DNA of 32,866 bases. Source: JAHBNG01 sp039028975 (GTDB taxonomy: Bacteria; Chloroflexota; Anaerolineae; Caldilineales; Caldilineaceae). Shown one piece after another: positions 26,222-32,866 of this stretch (its first letter is position 1; each line of letters starts with the position of its first letter). The translations under genes were made by a program, and so were the position numbers. Under the pieces are notes generated by a model that ran no database searches, was not told the origin of the DNA, and saw nothing but the letters and a program-made list of their open reading frames with translations. The stretch lies in the NCBI GenBank assembly GCA_039028975.1, contig JBCCHB010000174.1, positions 1-32,866 on the forward strand, given 5' to 3'.

Positions 26222-26518
26222 TTGTGTTTTGATGACATCCTACAGGGCCTCTACTATTATCCCAAAAAGACGGCATTGGGTTATGACGCACCAGATGAGA
26301 AGATTCTGATCAGGGCGTTCTTGAATGATGGCTGGTTTCTCATCACGTCGCCGAGTGTTTATAATGTGTTGGGCATTGGGACAACCCAACTCTACACCCA
26401 AACGGTTATCTATAATCACAAACGGCAAGGGCAAGTCACACTTGGCAATCGCGCCTTTAGTGACAACCTGACTTTCGCCGAAGACTCAAATGCGAGGCCG
26501 TTTATATATGCAATTTAG
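26222..26518 (+). pseudogene. Possible remnant of an AbiEi-like (DUF6088-type) antitoxin
   Basis: The 98-codon frame from a TTG reads GLYYYPKKTALGYDAPDEK, FLNDGWFLITSPSVYNVLG, then GTTQLYTQTVIYNHKR and GQVTLGNRAF. From memory these blocks match proteins annotated as AbiEi/DUF6088-type regulators of type IV toxin-antitoxin systems, which have GLYYYP, SPNAYNALGVGTTQLY and YNHKRHG. After GNRAF the usual continuation is missing and a short DNLTFAEDSN, similar to a later part of that family, follows. An internal deletion is therefore likely. The N-terminal HTH is also absent. It lies 12 bases before the methyltransferase remnant. The family call is tentative. Confidence 0.4.
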
Positions 26519-26530
26519 CAGAATCTGACT

Positions 26531-27085
26531 ATGAACGCTGTTGAAATTGAAGAAGCCGTTTCCAATCTTGCCGAAGCACCTTTCGACCCCGAGGTTTTCC
26601 CTTTTGCGTTTCTCGAAGCCTTTGGCAACAAGCCGACCACCATCAAGCGGCTCAAGAGTAGCGGCAAAAGTTCGACAAATAAATCGGACCTAGCAGGCGG
26701 TGTTCTTCAGCGCAACAACATCCACATCCAGGTCTGTGCTGAAGGCGAAGTGGCCAACGCGCTGAGCGCGCTGCGCGAAAGCCCCGCCACCATTGCCGAC
26801 ATGTATGACCCCGTCCGCATGGATAGCGAGTTCCCGCTGGTGCGCGAGGCCCACGAACGCAACGACGAAGTGCTGGAGCGCATCTACATCGGTCGTCGCT
26901 TCAAGAATGATACGGAGCGGCTGGAGAAGTTGTTTGAGCTGTATACGGAGATGACTGGGGAGTGGTGCGTGGTGCGTGGTGCGTGGGGGCATGGTATAAT
27001 CACTTTGGTTGACGGAAAACTGTGTTCATCCATTCTGTGCTTCAGGAGGATTGCTAATGGCTGCCGATACACAAACACTCGATAG
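26531..27085 (+). pseudogene. MmeI/type IIG-like DNA methyltransferase reduced to its N- and C-terminal ends
   Basis: Residues 1-87 (MNAVEIEEAVSNLAEAPFDP, then FAFLEAFGNKPTTIKRL and NKSDLAGGVLQRNNIHI) match the start of the large class I SAM-dependent methyltransferases of the MmeI/YeeA type. Residues 88-141 (ADMYDPVRMDS, VLERIYIGRRFKNDTERLEK, LFELYTEM) match their extreme C-terminus. The middle, normally about 800 residues with the SAM-binding and NPPY motifs and the target-recognition domain, is absent. The junction is near 26789-26795 and is in frame. Beyond about 26960 the frame runs through GGTGCGT repeats into the next gene's leader and is not native. No catalytic activity can remain. 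Together with the helicase and GIY-YIG remnants it shows that a restriction-type system once stood here. Confidence 0.78.
26964..27000 (+). promoter_or_regulatory. GGTGCGT tandem repeat and possible -10 box upstream of the DarTG operon
   Basis: GGTGCGT is repeated three times without a gap (26964-26984), and a perfect TATAAT lies at 26995-27000, 57 bases before the ATG of the small gene at 27057. No TTGACA-like -35 box lies at the normal distance, so an activator or an extended element would be needed. Read as DNA-binding repeats, the 7-mers sit where a regulator of the toxin-antitoxin operon would bind. Confidence 0.4.
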
Positions 27086-27263
27086 AATTTTTGGTGAGGC
27101 TAGGCTTCTCTCGCCAGAAAATCGCTTGCGCCTTGTGCAGAGAATTTTGCAAACGCTTGTTTCATTCTCTACCACGACTGAATCACAACCGTTACAATTT
27201 GGTGAGTTTGGCGGGACTGAGGCAGATATGTCCACGATGGACGATTTCGCTGCAAAAGAGTAA
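27057..27263 (+). CDS. Small acidic protein preceding darT, antitoxin-like
   Basis: A 68-residue protein. The ATG at 27057 is fixed by a perfect AGGAGG at 27042-27047. The first half is a predicted amphipathic helix (LLSPENRLRLVQRILQTL), and the second half is an acidic, flexible tail (FGEFGGTEADMSTMDDFAAK). The pattern of a helical dimerisation/DNA-binding part and a disordered acidic tail is typical of small antitoxins of PIN- or RelE-type pairs, in which the tail covers the toxin. No such toxin follows. Instead darT starts 14 bases after the stop. Transcriptional repression of the operon or a contribution to control of DarT are possible. Being first in the operon, it would be made before the toxin. 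Confidence 0.7.
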   Translation: MAADTQTLDRIFGEARLLSPENRLRLVQRILQTLVSFSTTTESQPLQFGEFGGTEADMSTMDDFAAKE

Positions 27264-27277
27264 AGGGAACATGTCAA

Positions 27278-27928
27278 GTGTCGGCTATCCCTGCGAGTCC
27301 AAAGATCTATCACATCACCCATATCGAAAATCTCTCAAGCATTGTTGCAGAGGGTGGGTTAGTCTCCGACGCCAAGCGGATTGCTAGCAACCTCCCTTGC
27401 TCACTGGTGGGTATGTCTGCCATCAAGCAGCGGCGGCTCACCGAGATAGGGGTATCATGTCATCCTGGCACCATGGTTGGGGAATATGTGCCATTTTACT
27501 TCTGCCCACGCTCTATCATGCTCTATATCTTGTATCGGGGCAATCATCCAGAAGTAAGTTATCGGGGTGGGCAACAGCCGATTCTGCACCTGCAAGCCGA
27601 TCTCAGTGCGGTTGTGGATTGGGCCGAGTCTAATGCGGTCCGCTGGGCATTTAGCAGCGGTAATGCAGGTGCATACCTAACCACCTTCCACAACCAAACA
27701 GATCAACTTAGCCAGATTGACTGGCCTGCGGTGAGGGCAACAGGCTTTCGCGATCCCAAAGTCAAAGAGGGCAAGCAGGCCGAGTTTCTCCTGCATGAGC
27801 ATTTCCCGTGGACGCTAATCGAGAAAATTGGGACACATAATGGTACAATTGCAAAGAAGGTTCAGCCTGTTTTAAGCAATGCTGAACATCAACCAACTGT
27901 CGCTGTGGAGCCTGGCTGGTACTATTAA
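27278..27928 (+). CDS. darT: DarT, DNA ADP-ribosyltransferase toxin
   Basis: A 216-residue member of the DarT (DUF4433) family, enzymes that attach ADP-ribose from NAD+ to single-stranded DNA and thereby block replication. The start carries the family signature KIYHITHIENL with the NAD-contacting histidines (H12, H15), GMSAIKQRR with the conserved arginine (R52/R53), VPFYFCPRSIMLYIL, and E169 in KQAEFLL, the catalytic glutamate (E160 in Thermus aquaticus DarT). The length is normal and no lesion is visible. The start is a GTG with AGGGA 9 bases upstream; a weak start fits a toxin that must be kept low. It stands between the small gene and darG. DNA modification is family knowledge; the sequence shows the intact catalytic set. 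Confidence 0.94.
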   Translation: MSAIPASPKIYHITHIENLSSIVAEGGLVSDAKRIASNLPCSLVGMSAIKQRRLTEIGVSCHPGTMVGEYVPFYFCPRSIMLYILYRGNHPEVSYRGGQQPILHLQADLSAVVDWAESNAVRWAFSSGNAGAYLTTFHNQTDQLSQIDWPAVRATGFRDPKVKEGKQAEFLLHEHFPWTLIEKIGTHNGTIAKKVQPVLSNAEHQPTVAVEPGWYY

Positions 27929-27955
27929 CTAGTTATTATTATTGGAGAGGCTGCT

Positions 27956-28993
27956 ATGATACAACTAACTCAGGGTGACATTCTAAAAGCCGATGCGGAG
28001 GCACTGGTCAATACGGTTAATTGTGTTGGCGTAATGGGACGCGGCATTGCGCTTCAATTTCGTAAAGCCTTCCCCGAAAATTACAAGGTGTACGCAACTG
28101 CTTGCAAAGCGGAGCAGGTTCAACCAGGTAGGATGTTTGTCCATGAACTAAATCGCTTAGTTAATCCCCGCTTGATTATCAATTTCCCTACCAAGCGTCA
28201 CTGGCGGAACAAGAGCCGCATAGAGGACATTCAAACAGGGCTTGTAGACTTGGTTCAGGTTGTGCAGGAGCGAAAGATCAGCTCAATTGCTATTCCACCA
28301 TTAGGTTGTGGCTTAGGCGGCTTGCAGTGGGAAGAGGTCAAGCCTATGATCCTCGAAGCATTTCAGCCATTGCCAACCGTAGAAGTATTGCTCTATGAAC
28401 CTGCTGGCGCACCGCAGGCAGCGGCTATGGTGAAAGAGGCTAAAGTCCCGAATATGACGGTTGGGCGAGCGGCCCTGCTGAGCCTCATGCGTCGCTATCT
28501 GGCTGCGGTGATGGACCCAACCATTACCCTGCTAGAGGTGCATAAGTTGATGTACTTTATGCAAGAAGCAGGCGAACCGCTTAGGCTGACTTACACAAAA
28601 GCACCCTATGGCCCGTATGCAGAGAATTTGCGCCACGTTCTCAATCACATCGAAGGTCACTTTATTAGCGGCTTTGGCGATGCCGAAGATCGCCCAGATA
28701 AGCCATTAGAATTAAAACCCCATGCCTCGGAGCAAGCGGAAGCATTTTTAACTGCGTATGAGGCTACTCAGCAGCGGTTTGCCCGCGTTGCCGATCTCAT
28801 CAAAGGGTTTGAGACATCATTTGGCATGGAATTACTCGCCACCGTCCATTGGGTCATCACCCGCGAAGAGGCGAAAACCGTAGAAGAGTCCATAACAAAG
28901 GTTCATGATTGGAACCAACGTAAACGTATGTTTGAACCCCGCCATATTCACTTGGCTAGGAATCGTCTTGGCGAAGCTGGATGGCTTTCCTAA
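27956..28993 (+). CDS. darG: DarG, macrodomain DNA ADP-ribosylglycohydrolase antitoxin
   Basis: A 345-residue antitoxin. The N-terminal macrodomain (about 1-155) has VNTVNCVGVMGRGIAL (18-33) for ADP-ribose binding, NFPTKRHWR with K80 (the catalytic lysine position known from T. aquaticus DarG), and IPPLGCGLGGLQW. This domain removes ADP-ribose from DNA. The C-terminal part (about 160-345; LMYFMQEAGEPLRLTYTKAP) is the DarG extension thought to bind and neutralise DarT directly. GGAGAGG lies about 6 bases before the ATG, a stronger start than that of darT. It begins 27 bases after darT. Intact, so the pair should be functional as an addiction and anti-phage module. Confidence 0.95.
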   Translation: MIQLTQGDILKADAEALVNTVNCVGVMGRGIALQFRKAFPENYKVYATACKAEQVQPGRMFVHELNRLVNPRLIINFPTKRHWRNKSRIEDIQTGLVDLVQVVQERKISSIAIPPLGCGLGGLQWEEVKPMILEAFQPLPTVEVLLYEPAGAPQAAAMVKEAKVPNMTVGRAALLSLMRRYLAAVMDPTITLLEVHKLMYFMQEAGEPLRLTYTKAPYGPYAENLRHVLNHIEGHFISGFGDAEDRPDKPLELKPHASEQAEAFLTAYEATQQRFARVADLIKGFETSFGMELLATVHWVITREEAKTVEESITKVHDWNQRKRMFEPRHIHLARNRLGEAGWLS

Positions 28994-29088
28994 GCGGCAG
29001 ATTTGATAAGCTCGTATGGGTTCCATCCTTAGGAATCGAGGAATGCCATATGAGCGATTTGATGTAACCATGAGCAAAGATTCAACTG

Positions 29089-30490
29089 ATGAGTAAACCA
29101 ATCGCAGTACCAGTCGTATCTGTCACTTACGCCCAGTCAGGCACCTCCACAAAATCAAACGAACTGGGTATGCGCCCCATGCAGGAGCGGGCCTATCAGA
29201 AGCGGGGCGAGCAGTATCTACTCATTAAATCGCCGCCAGCTTCGGGCAAGAGCCGTGCGCTTATGTTCATTGCTCTGGATAAACTGGCGAAACAGAAACT
29301 CAAGCAAGCCATCATCGTGGTGCCAGAGAAGTCCATTGGAGCCAGCTTTCATGATGAGCCGCTCAGTGATTTTGGCTTTTGGACAGATTGGCAAGTGACA
29401 CCCAAGTGGAATCTTTGCAACGCGCCGGGCGGCGACGCGGATGATAACGAGAATATCAACAGCGGCAAGGTCGATGCGGTGAAGACTTTCCTGGAGAGCG
29501 ATACCGCCCATAAAAATAATCAGGTCCTCGTCTGCACCCATGCTACCTTCCGCTTTGCCGTAGATCGCTTCGGTATCGACGCCTTCGACAACCGCCTGAT
29601 TGCTGTAGACGAATTTCACCATGTTTCCGCCAATCCAGACAACAAGCTTAGAGAGCATGTGCGCCAGTTCATGGCCCGAGATAAGTGCCACATTGTTGCC
29701 ATGACCGGCTCCTACTTTCGTGGCGATGCTGAAGCCGTGCTGCACCCCGAAGACGAAGCCCGCTTCGATACTGTCACTTATACCTACTACGAACAGCTCA
29801 ACGGCTACGAACATCTCAAGCAGCTTATATCGGTTACTACTTTTACACAGAGGCCTATACCGATGCAATCATACAAGTGTTGGACCCCAAAGAGAAGACG
29901 ATTCTGCATATTCCCAATGTCAACTCCCGAGAGAGTACCAAGGACAAAATCCGCGAGGTCGAGCATATCATCGAAGAGTTGGGCGACTGGCAAGGGGCTG
30001 ATCCAGAGACAGGTTTTCAGCTTGTAAAGCTCGCTGACGGAAGAGTACTCAAAATTGCCGATCTGGTTGATGATGACCTGAGCAAGCGGGACAGAGTCGT
30101 CAGCGCCCTCAAAGACCCAGCCCAAAAGAACAATCGCGACCACGTCGATGTCATCATTGCCCTCGGCATGGCCAAAGAAGGATTCGACTGGATCTGGTGT
30201 GAGCACGCCCTCACCATCGGCTACCGTTCCAGCTTGACCGAAATTGTCCAAATCATCGGGCGGGCAACCCGGGACGCACCGGGCAAGCCCCGATCCCGAT
30301 TTACGAATCTCGTCGCCGAGCCAGATGCCACCGAGCTTGCCGTGACCGAAGCCGTCAACGACACCCTCAAAGCCATTGCGGCTAGCCTGCTGATGGAGCA
30401 AGTCTTGGCACCCCGCTTTGAGTTCAAGCCCAAGCATCCCCAAAATCAACCAACCGAAGGCTTTGATTATGGCGAGGGTGGCTACAGCCC
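29089..30490 (+). pseudogene. DEAD/DEAH-type restriction helicase, frameshifted and 3'-truncated
   Basis: The N-terminal half has an unusual P-loop (SPPASGKSRA, K54), Walker B DEFHH (174-178) and MTGSYFRGD. At about 29827 the frame breaks. Another frame begins with IGYYFYTEAYTDAIIQVLD and continues to HIPNVNSRES, AKEGFDWIWCEHAL and motif VI QIIGRATRDAPGK. Supplying one base between CTT and ATATCGG (giving LKQLDIGYYFY, the form I know from relatives) joins the halves. Similarity stops at FDYGEGGY near 30490; the frame itself runs to 30563 through foreign sequence, and several hundred C-terminal residues are missing. The ATG at 29089 overlaps the end of a short 26-codon frame (29016-29096). Such helicases occur beside large DNA methyltransferases in restriction-type defence islands. 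Confidence 0.85.
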
Positions 30491-30504
30491 TGGTTTATTT
30501 ATTG

Positions 30505-30759
30505 GCAGATGTAGAAATTGCCGCGACGTTCAACCTAGCGAACATAAACCCCAAAAAATTTGAGGCACTGCTACAGAGATTTTTCCGTAGCGCCCGACTA
30601 GACGTGGAATTGACGGATCGCTTCGATATACCAGTCAAACCAAGAGAATGGTTTCTTGTTCCGCTAGAGGTGATCGAAGAAGTGATTGAAAAAATTCAGG
30701 ACGGAACCATTGAACAGTTCCGATATGCTCCGGAAACAGCAAGCCTCGCTCAATTGTAA
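30505..30759 (+). pseudogene. C-terminal fragment of a GIY-YIG (T5orf172-type) nuclease
   Basis: The frame, open from 30418, acquires protein-like sequence from about 30505 onwards: VEIAATFNLANINPKKFEAL, LLQRFFRSARLDVEL, PVKPREWFLVPLEVIEEVIE and IQDGTIEQFRYAPETASL, to TAA at 30757. From memory this is the C-terminal tail of GIY-YIG nuclease family proteins (KPREWFLVP and the final IxDGTI...Y.PE are typical). The nuclease domain is absent. The fragment is out of frame with the helicase it now follows, so the junction near 30490-30505 is a deletion scar. Confidence 0.6.
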
Positions 30760-30946
30760 CGCCACCACTCGTGCCAAATCAGGGTAATGTTCAGGCTATA
30801 TTACAACCCTTAAGTAAGGTGCCGCCCGATCCACTCGCATCAGATCATCCAGCGCCATGATCACCTGCTCCATAATGGGGCAGGGCGGATGTTGTACAGT
30901 TGTATTTTTGCTTGATGTCTGTCAAGGGAATATTTAATCCTTTTGT

Positions 30947-31000
30947 CATAGATGAGAATGATCTACTGACTAAAAGGCTATCGAATAATTCTCATCTATG
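30947..31000. repeat. 16-bp inverted repeat (hairpin)
   Basis: CATAGATGAGAATGAT (30947-30962) pairs with ATAATTCTCATCTATG (30985-31000), with one mismatch and a 22-base loop. The right arm is part of the dispersed repeat. The TGAGAAT/ATTCTCA half-sites resemble Fur-type half-sites but are too far apart for a standard Fur box. Confidence 0.8.
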
Positions 31001-31009
31001 GTCAACCGC
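30967..31009 (+). repeat. Dispersed repeat, copy B
   Basis: This copy matches 3662-3704 at 39 of 43 positions. It lies 136 bases after the end of the enoyl-CoA-hydratase-family gene, and copy A lies 20 bases after the end of the cyclase gene, so both follow the 3' end of a minus-strand gene. Confidence 0.75.
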
Positions 31010-31144
31010 AGTCTAGTATGCGGTCAAGTTCAAGGGTTCATTACTGGCTCTACTACAAAAGGGTAAATTTGCACGTATTTCGTAGAATTCTCTGACTGAA
31101 AAATCTTGGAAATCTGCGTAATCTTTGTTTCTGCAGCGGACTCT

Positions 31145-31990
31145 TTATTGAATTTCTTGAACTTGCATGACTAGATCGTTCCAGTTGCGCTGGTTCTCCA
31201 TATCATGCTCCATGCCTCTTTCATCAGCGATAGTGAAACGCTTGATGGCGGGAGTCTTGCTGGTTGCCTGATAGAGCCAGTATGCTTCTGCCTTGAGGGC
31301 TTCATCAATCGGCTTGTCGATGGATTCATATACCGCTTGCTTACAGGCGTTGATGGATTCCGCAGGGAACTGGGCAATACGTTTCGCCAGCGTGTCGACG
31401 TACTCATCAATTTCGTCTGGTTCCAATGCCTTATTGATGGTGCCATATGCTTCTGCTTCGTCCGCGCTGAAGTCACGGGCGCTGAGAATGATTTCCAGCG
31501 CGCGACCCAGTCCAACCTGACGTGCCATACGGGATGCGCCGCCGCCGCACGGAAGGATACCCATACCGACTTCCATCTGCATGAACTTGAATTTGCCGCG
31601 AACTGCGAACCGCATATCAAGGGCGAGGGCAAGCTCGTGGCCGCCACCCCGGGCAAAGCCTTCAAGCTTGGCGATAGTTGCTTGAGGTACCTTGCTGATG
31701 CGTTCACAAACAGATTGCAGGTCGAGCAATTCAACTTCATCTCGGGAAACGGCTTCCATTGACATGTCTTTGAGGAGTTCAGTGTCGTAGTGGCAAACCC
31801 AGATTTCCGGATGTGCTGACTGGAAAACAACAACCTTTGTTTCACGATCGCGCTCGAGCCTCATCGCCAGGCTGTTCAAGTCAGCCAGCATTGCCTGTCC
31901 TTGAACATTTACTGGCGGATAGTCAAATGTAACAGTTAATATTCCACCGTCCTGTTCTGCTTTGAATGTTGTAAATCCTTCGTATTTCAT
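31145..31990 (-). CDS. Enoyl-CoA hydratase/isomerase (crotonase) family protein
   Basis: A 281-residue crotonase-fold protein when started at the ATG at 31990, which has GAGGA about 8 bases upstream. The frame is open 27 codons further up, but that part is not family-like. The oxyanion-hole segment is EGFARGGGHELALALDMRFA and the second active-site segment MEVGMGILPCGGGASRMAR keeps the glutamate before the glycine loop. The first glutamate position is less clear, so a hydratase, an isomerase or another crotonase reaction on an acyl-CoA are all possible. The substrate is unknown. It is divergent from the HxlR regulator and shares its control region, so it is the most likely target. Some relatives of this branch are found next to redox-responsive HxlR genes. 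Confidence 0.92.
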   Translation of the reverse strand: MKYEGFTTFKAEQDGGILTVTFDYPPVNVQGQAMLADLNSLAMRLERDRETKVVVFQSAHPEIWVCHYDTELLKDMSMEAVSRDEVELLDLQSVCERISKVPQATIAKLEGFARGGGHELALALDMRFAVRGKFKFMQMEVGMGILPCGGGASRMARQVGLGRALEIILSARDFSADEAEAYGTINKALEPDEIDEYVDTLAKRIAQFPAESINACKQAVYESIDKPIDEALKAEAYWLYQATSKTPAIKRFTIADERGMEHDMENQRNWNDLVMQVQEIQ

Positions 31991-32293
31991 TATGTTATCC
32001 TCTTTCTCTGCTGGTTTGGCCGCGAAGAACCGAGGTAGTTCGGGAGGGATACTGACCTCAGTGCCTGGCAACGAGTACGCCCATAGGCGTGATATAAGGT
32101 GGACCCATTCCTAACTTAGTCGACGTGATGGCTAGAACTGAGTAATGAGACATCTTTTGTATTTCTTCTTTTCGTTACAAACGTTTTTAGTCACCCCGGG
32201 ATATGACTAGAACCATTATCTGTGCTAATGTATAGATAATCAAGTACGCACATTTTTGTATCATAGGTACAAAAATGTGACTAAGGAGGGTAT
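31991..32293. other. Divergent control region of the crotonase and HxlR genes
   Basis: No gene is seen. The region holds the operator at 32249-32279 and an A/T-rich TATAGATAAT at 32231-32240 that could be the -10 region of the HxlR gene. A matching -35 box is not obvious. The minus-strand promoter for the crotonase gene could not be placed. Confidence 0.5.
32249..32279. promoter_or_regulatory. Perfect 12-bp inverted-repeat operator
   Basis: CACATTTTTGTA (32249-32260) and TACAAAAATGTG (32268-32279) are exact inverted copies with a 7-base spacer. The site lies 14 bases before the HxlR start, just downstream of the likely -10 box, so binding would block transcription. HxlR dimers recognise A/T-rich inverted repeats of this size, so autorepression and control of the divergent gene are likely. 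Confidence 0.75.
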
Positions 32294-32656
32294 ATGGACA
32301 AACTGCTTGCTGAAAAAAAAGTGTCTGACTACAGTTGTTCGGTTGAGGCCACGCTCGATGTGATTGGGGGCAAATGGAAAGGTGTTATCCTTTATCACTT
32401 GCTTGAGGATATGCAGCGATTCGGGGAGTTGCAGCGGCTCATTCCCAACGTGACACGCCGGATGCTCACGCTCAGCCTAAGGGAATTAGAGATCGATGGA
32501 CTCGTCCACCGTGAGGTCTATAAGCAGGTGCCGCCCAAGGTCGAATACTCTTTGACGGAGTACGGGCGGACGCTTGAACCCATTATCAGGAGTCTTAGGG
32601 TTTGGGGCGATGAGTATATAAGACGCTTGAGCGAGGGTCGGGGTAGGGCAACATGA
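32294..32656 (+). CDS. HxlR-family transcriptional regulator
   Basis: A 120-residue winged-helix regulator of the HxlR/MarR-like family. The signature is complete: C15 in YSCSVEATLDVIGGKWKG (the conserved N-terminal cysteine used by YodB/HypR-type members to sense electrophiles or disulfide stress), RFGELQRLIPNVTRRMLTLS (recognition helix region), LRELEIDGLVHREVY and PPKVEYSLTEYGRTLEPII (wing and last helix). A strong AAGGAGGG precedes the ATG. It is divergent from the crotonase-family gene, with a perfect inverted repeat between them. A redox or reactive-carbonyl signal is suggested by the cysteine only. Confidence 0.95.
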   Translation: MDKLLAEKKVSDYSCSVEATLDVIGGKWKGVILYHLLEDMQRFGELQRLIPNVTRRMLTLSLRELEIDGLVHREVYKQVPPKVEYSLTEYGRTLEPIIRSLRVWGDEYIRRLSEGRGRAT

Positions 32657-32866
32657 AGAAGAGATTGCCATCGACTATGAAAGCTGTGGCAACATACTCA
32701 ACAGCAGCATAATCTAAAACCGATACAAGCGGACCTGGGCCGTGTAACGCACACCGTCAAACGGTTCTGGGCCGGAGCCACCGGCTGTCTACCCTACGAC
32801 CTAAAATAAAGTTGTTGTTTTCTGGTTCTCACAATCGGATTCTCATCAGATTGCAAAGATCAAAAG

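Larger units (their letters stand above)
30760..31144. other. Non-coding region with a long inverted repeat
   Basis: There is no complete gene. A minus-strand open frame (ATG at 30873, stop at 30796-30798) reads MEQVIMALDDLMRVDRAAPY and may be the end of a lost gene. The inverted repeat and dispersed repeat listed separately lie at 30947-31009. Two-thirds of the rest is A/T-rich with nothing recognisable. Confidence 0.5.

Noticed and set aside
27009..27056. Upstream TTG start for the small gene before darT
   Set aside because: AGGAGG at 27042-27047 clearly selects the ATG at 27057; the extension overlaps non-native sequence.
29821..29830. Programmed frameshift in the helicase
   Set aside because: No slippery sequence or downstream structure is visible, and the gene is also truncated at its 3' end.
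30947..31009. Fur box
   Set aside because: The TGAGAAT and ATTCTCA half-sites are about 28 bases apart rather than adjacent, so a standard Fur site is not formed.
31991..32071. Upstream ATG giving a 308-residue crotonase-family protein
   Set aside because: The extra 27 residues are proline-rich and unlike the family, and the ATG at 31990 has a good ribosome binding site.

Overview
The window looks like a piece of a chromosome from a filamentous or anaerobic-type Chloroflexota (Anaerolineae/Caldilineae-like). This is an inference from protein style. There is a 1466-residue SARP/BTAD - NB-ARC - WD40 regulator with the C-terminal tail I associate with Chloroflexota STAND proteins, a giant cyclase/ATPase/TPR signalling protein, moderate GC content, and many broken genes. 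No rRNA, tRNA or CRISPR array was recognised.

Layout. (1) 1-3537, plus strand: the end of an unidentified membrane protein, an acyl-ACP-reductase-like dehydrogenase, a 37-codon small ORF, and a P1B-lineage P-type ATPase that lacks the usual transmembrane CPC motif. (2) 15242 down to 3724, minus strand: a probable five-gene operon. It encodes the SARP/NB-ARC/14-WD40 regulator, an NMT1/SsuA-type lipoprotein, its ABC ATPase and permease, and a protein built like mammalian soluble adenylyl cyclase (two class III cyclase domains, a AAA/NB-ARC ATPase, TPRs). The arrangement suggests that uptake of a small organic nutrient is coupled to cyclic-nucleotide signalling. (3) 15.7-19.6 kb: a decayed zone with a transposase broken by a 17-bp tandem duplication, an 88-bp tandem repeat, an hdeD-like gene with a nonsense codon and a frameshift, a lipoprotein gene, and a NarX-type histidine kinase with several lesions. 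Its response regulator is intact. (4) 20.3-23.4 kb: a WYL regulator, an epoxide-hydrolase-like enzyme and an AraC regulator. (5) 23.6-25.7 kb: remnants of a xanthine-dehydrogenase-type operon (FAD subunit and [2Fe-2S] subunit) on either side of an intact membrane-anchored alpha/beta hydrolase. (6) 26.2-30.8 kb: a wrecked defence island. An AbiEi-like remnant, an MmeI-type DNA methyltransferase reduced to its two ends, a frameshifted helicase and the tail of a GIY-YIG nuclease surround an intact small antitoxin-like gene, DarT and DarG. (7) 31.1-32.7 kb: an enoyl-CoA-hydratase-family gene and a divergent HxlR regulator with a perfect 12-bp inverted-repeat operator.

The most interesting points are three. 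The DarTG toxin-antitoxin pair, with a third small gene, has stayed intact while the restriction-type genes around it have collapsed. The cyclase protein divides its catalytic residues between two half-domains, as in ADCY10. It sits in an operon with an ABC importer under a STAND regulator.
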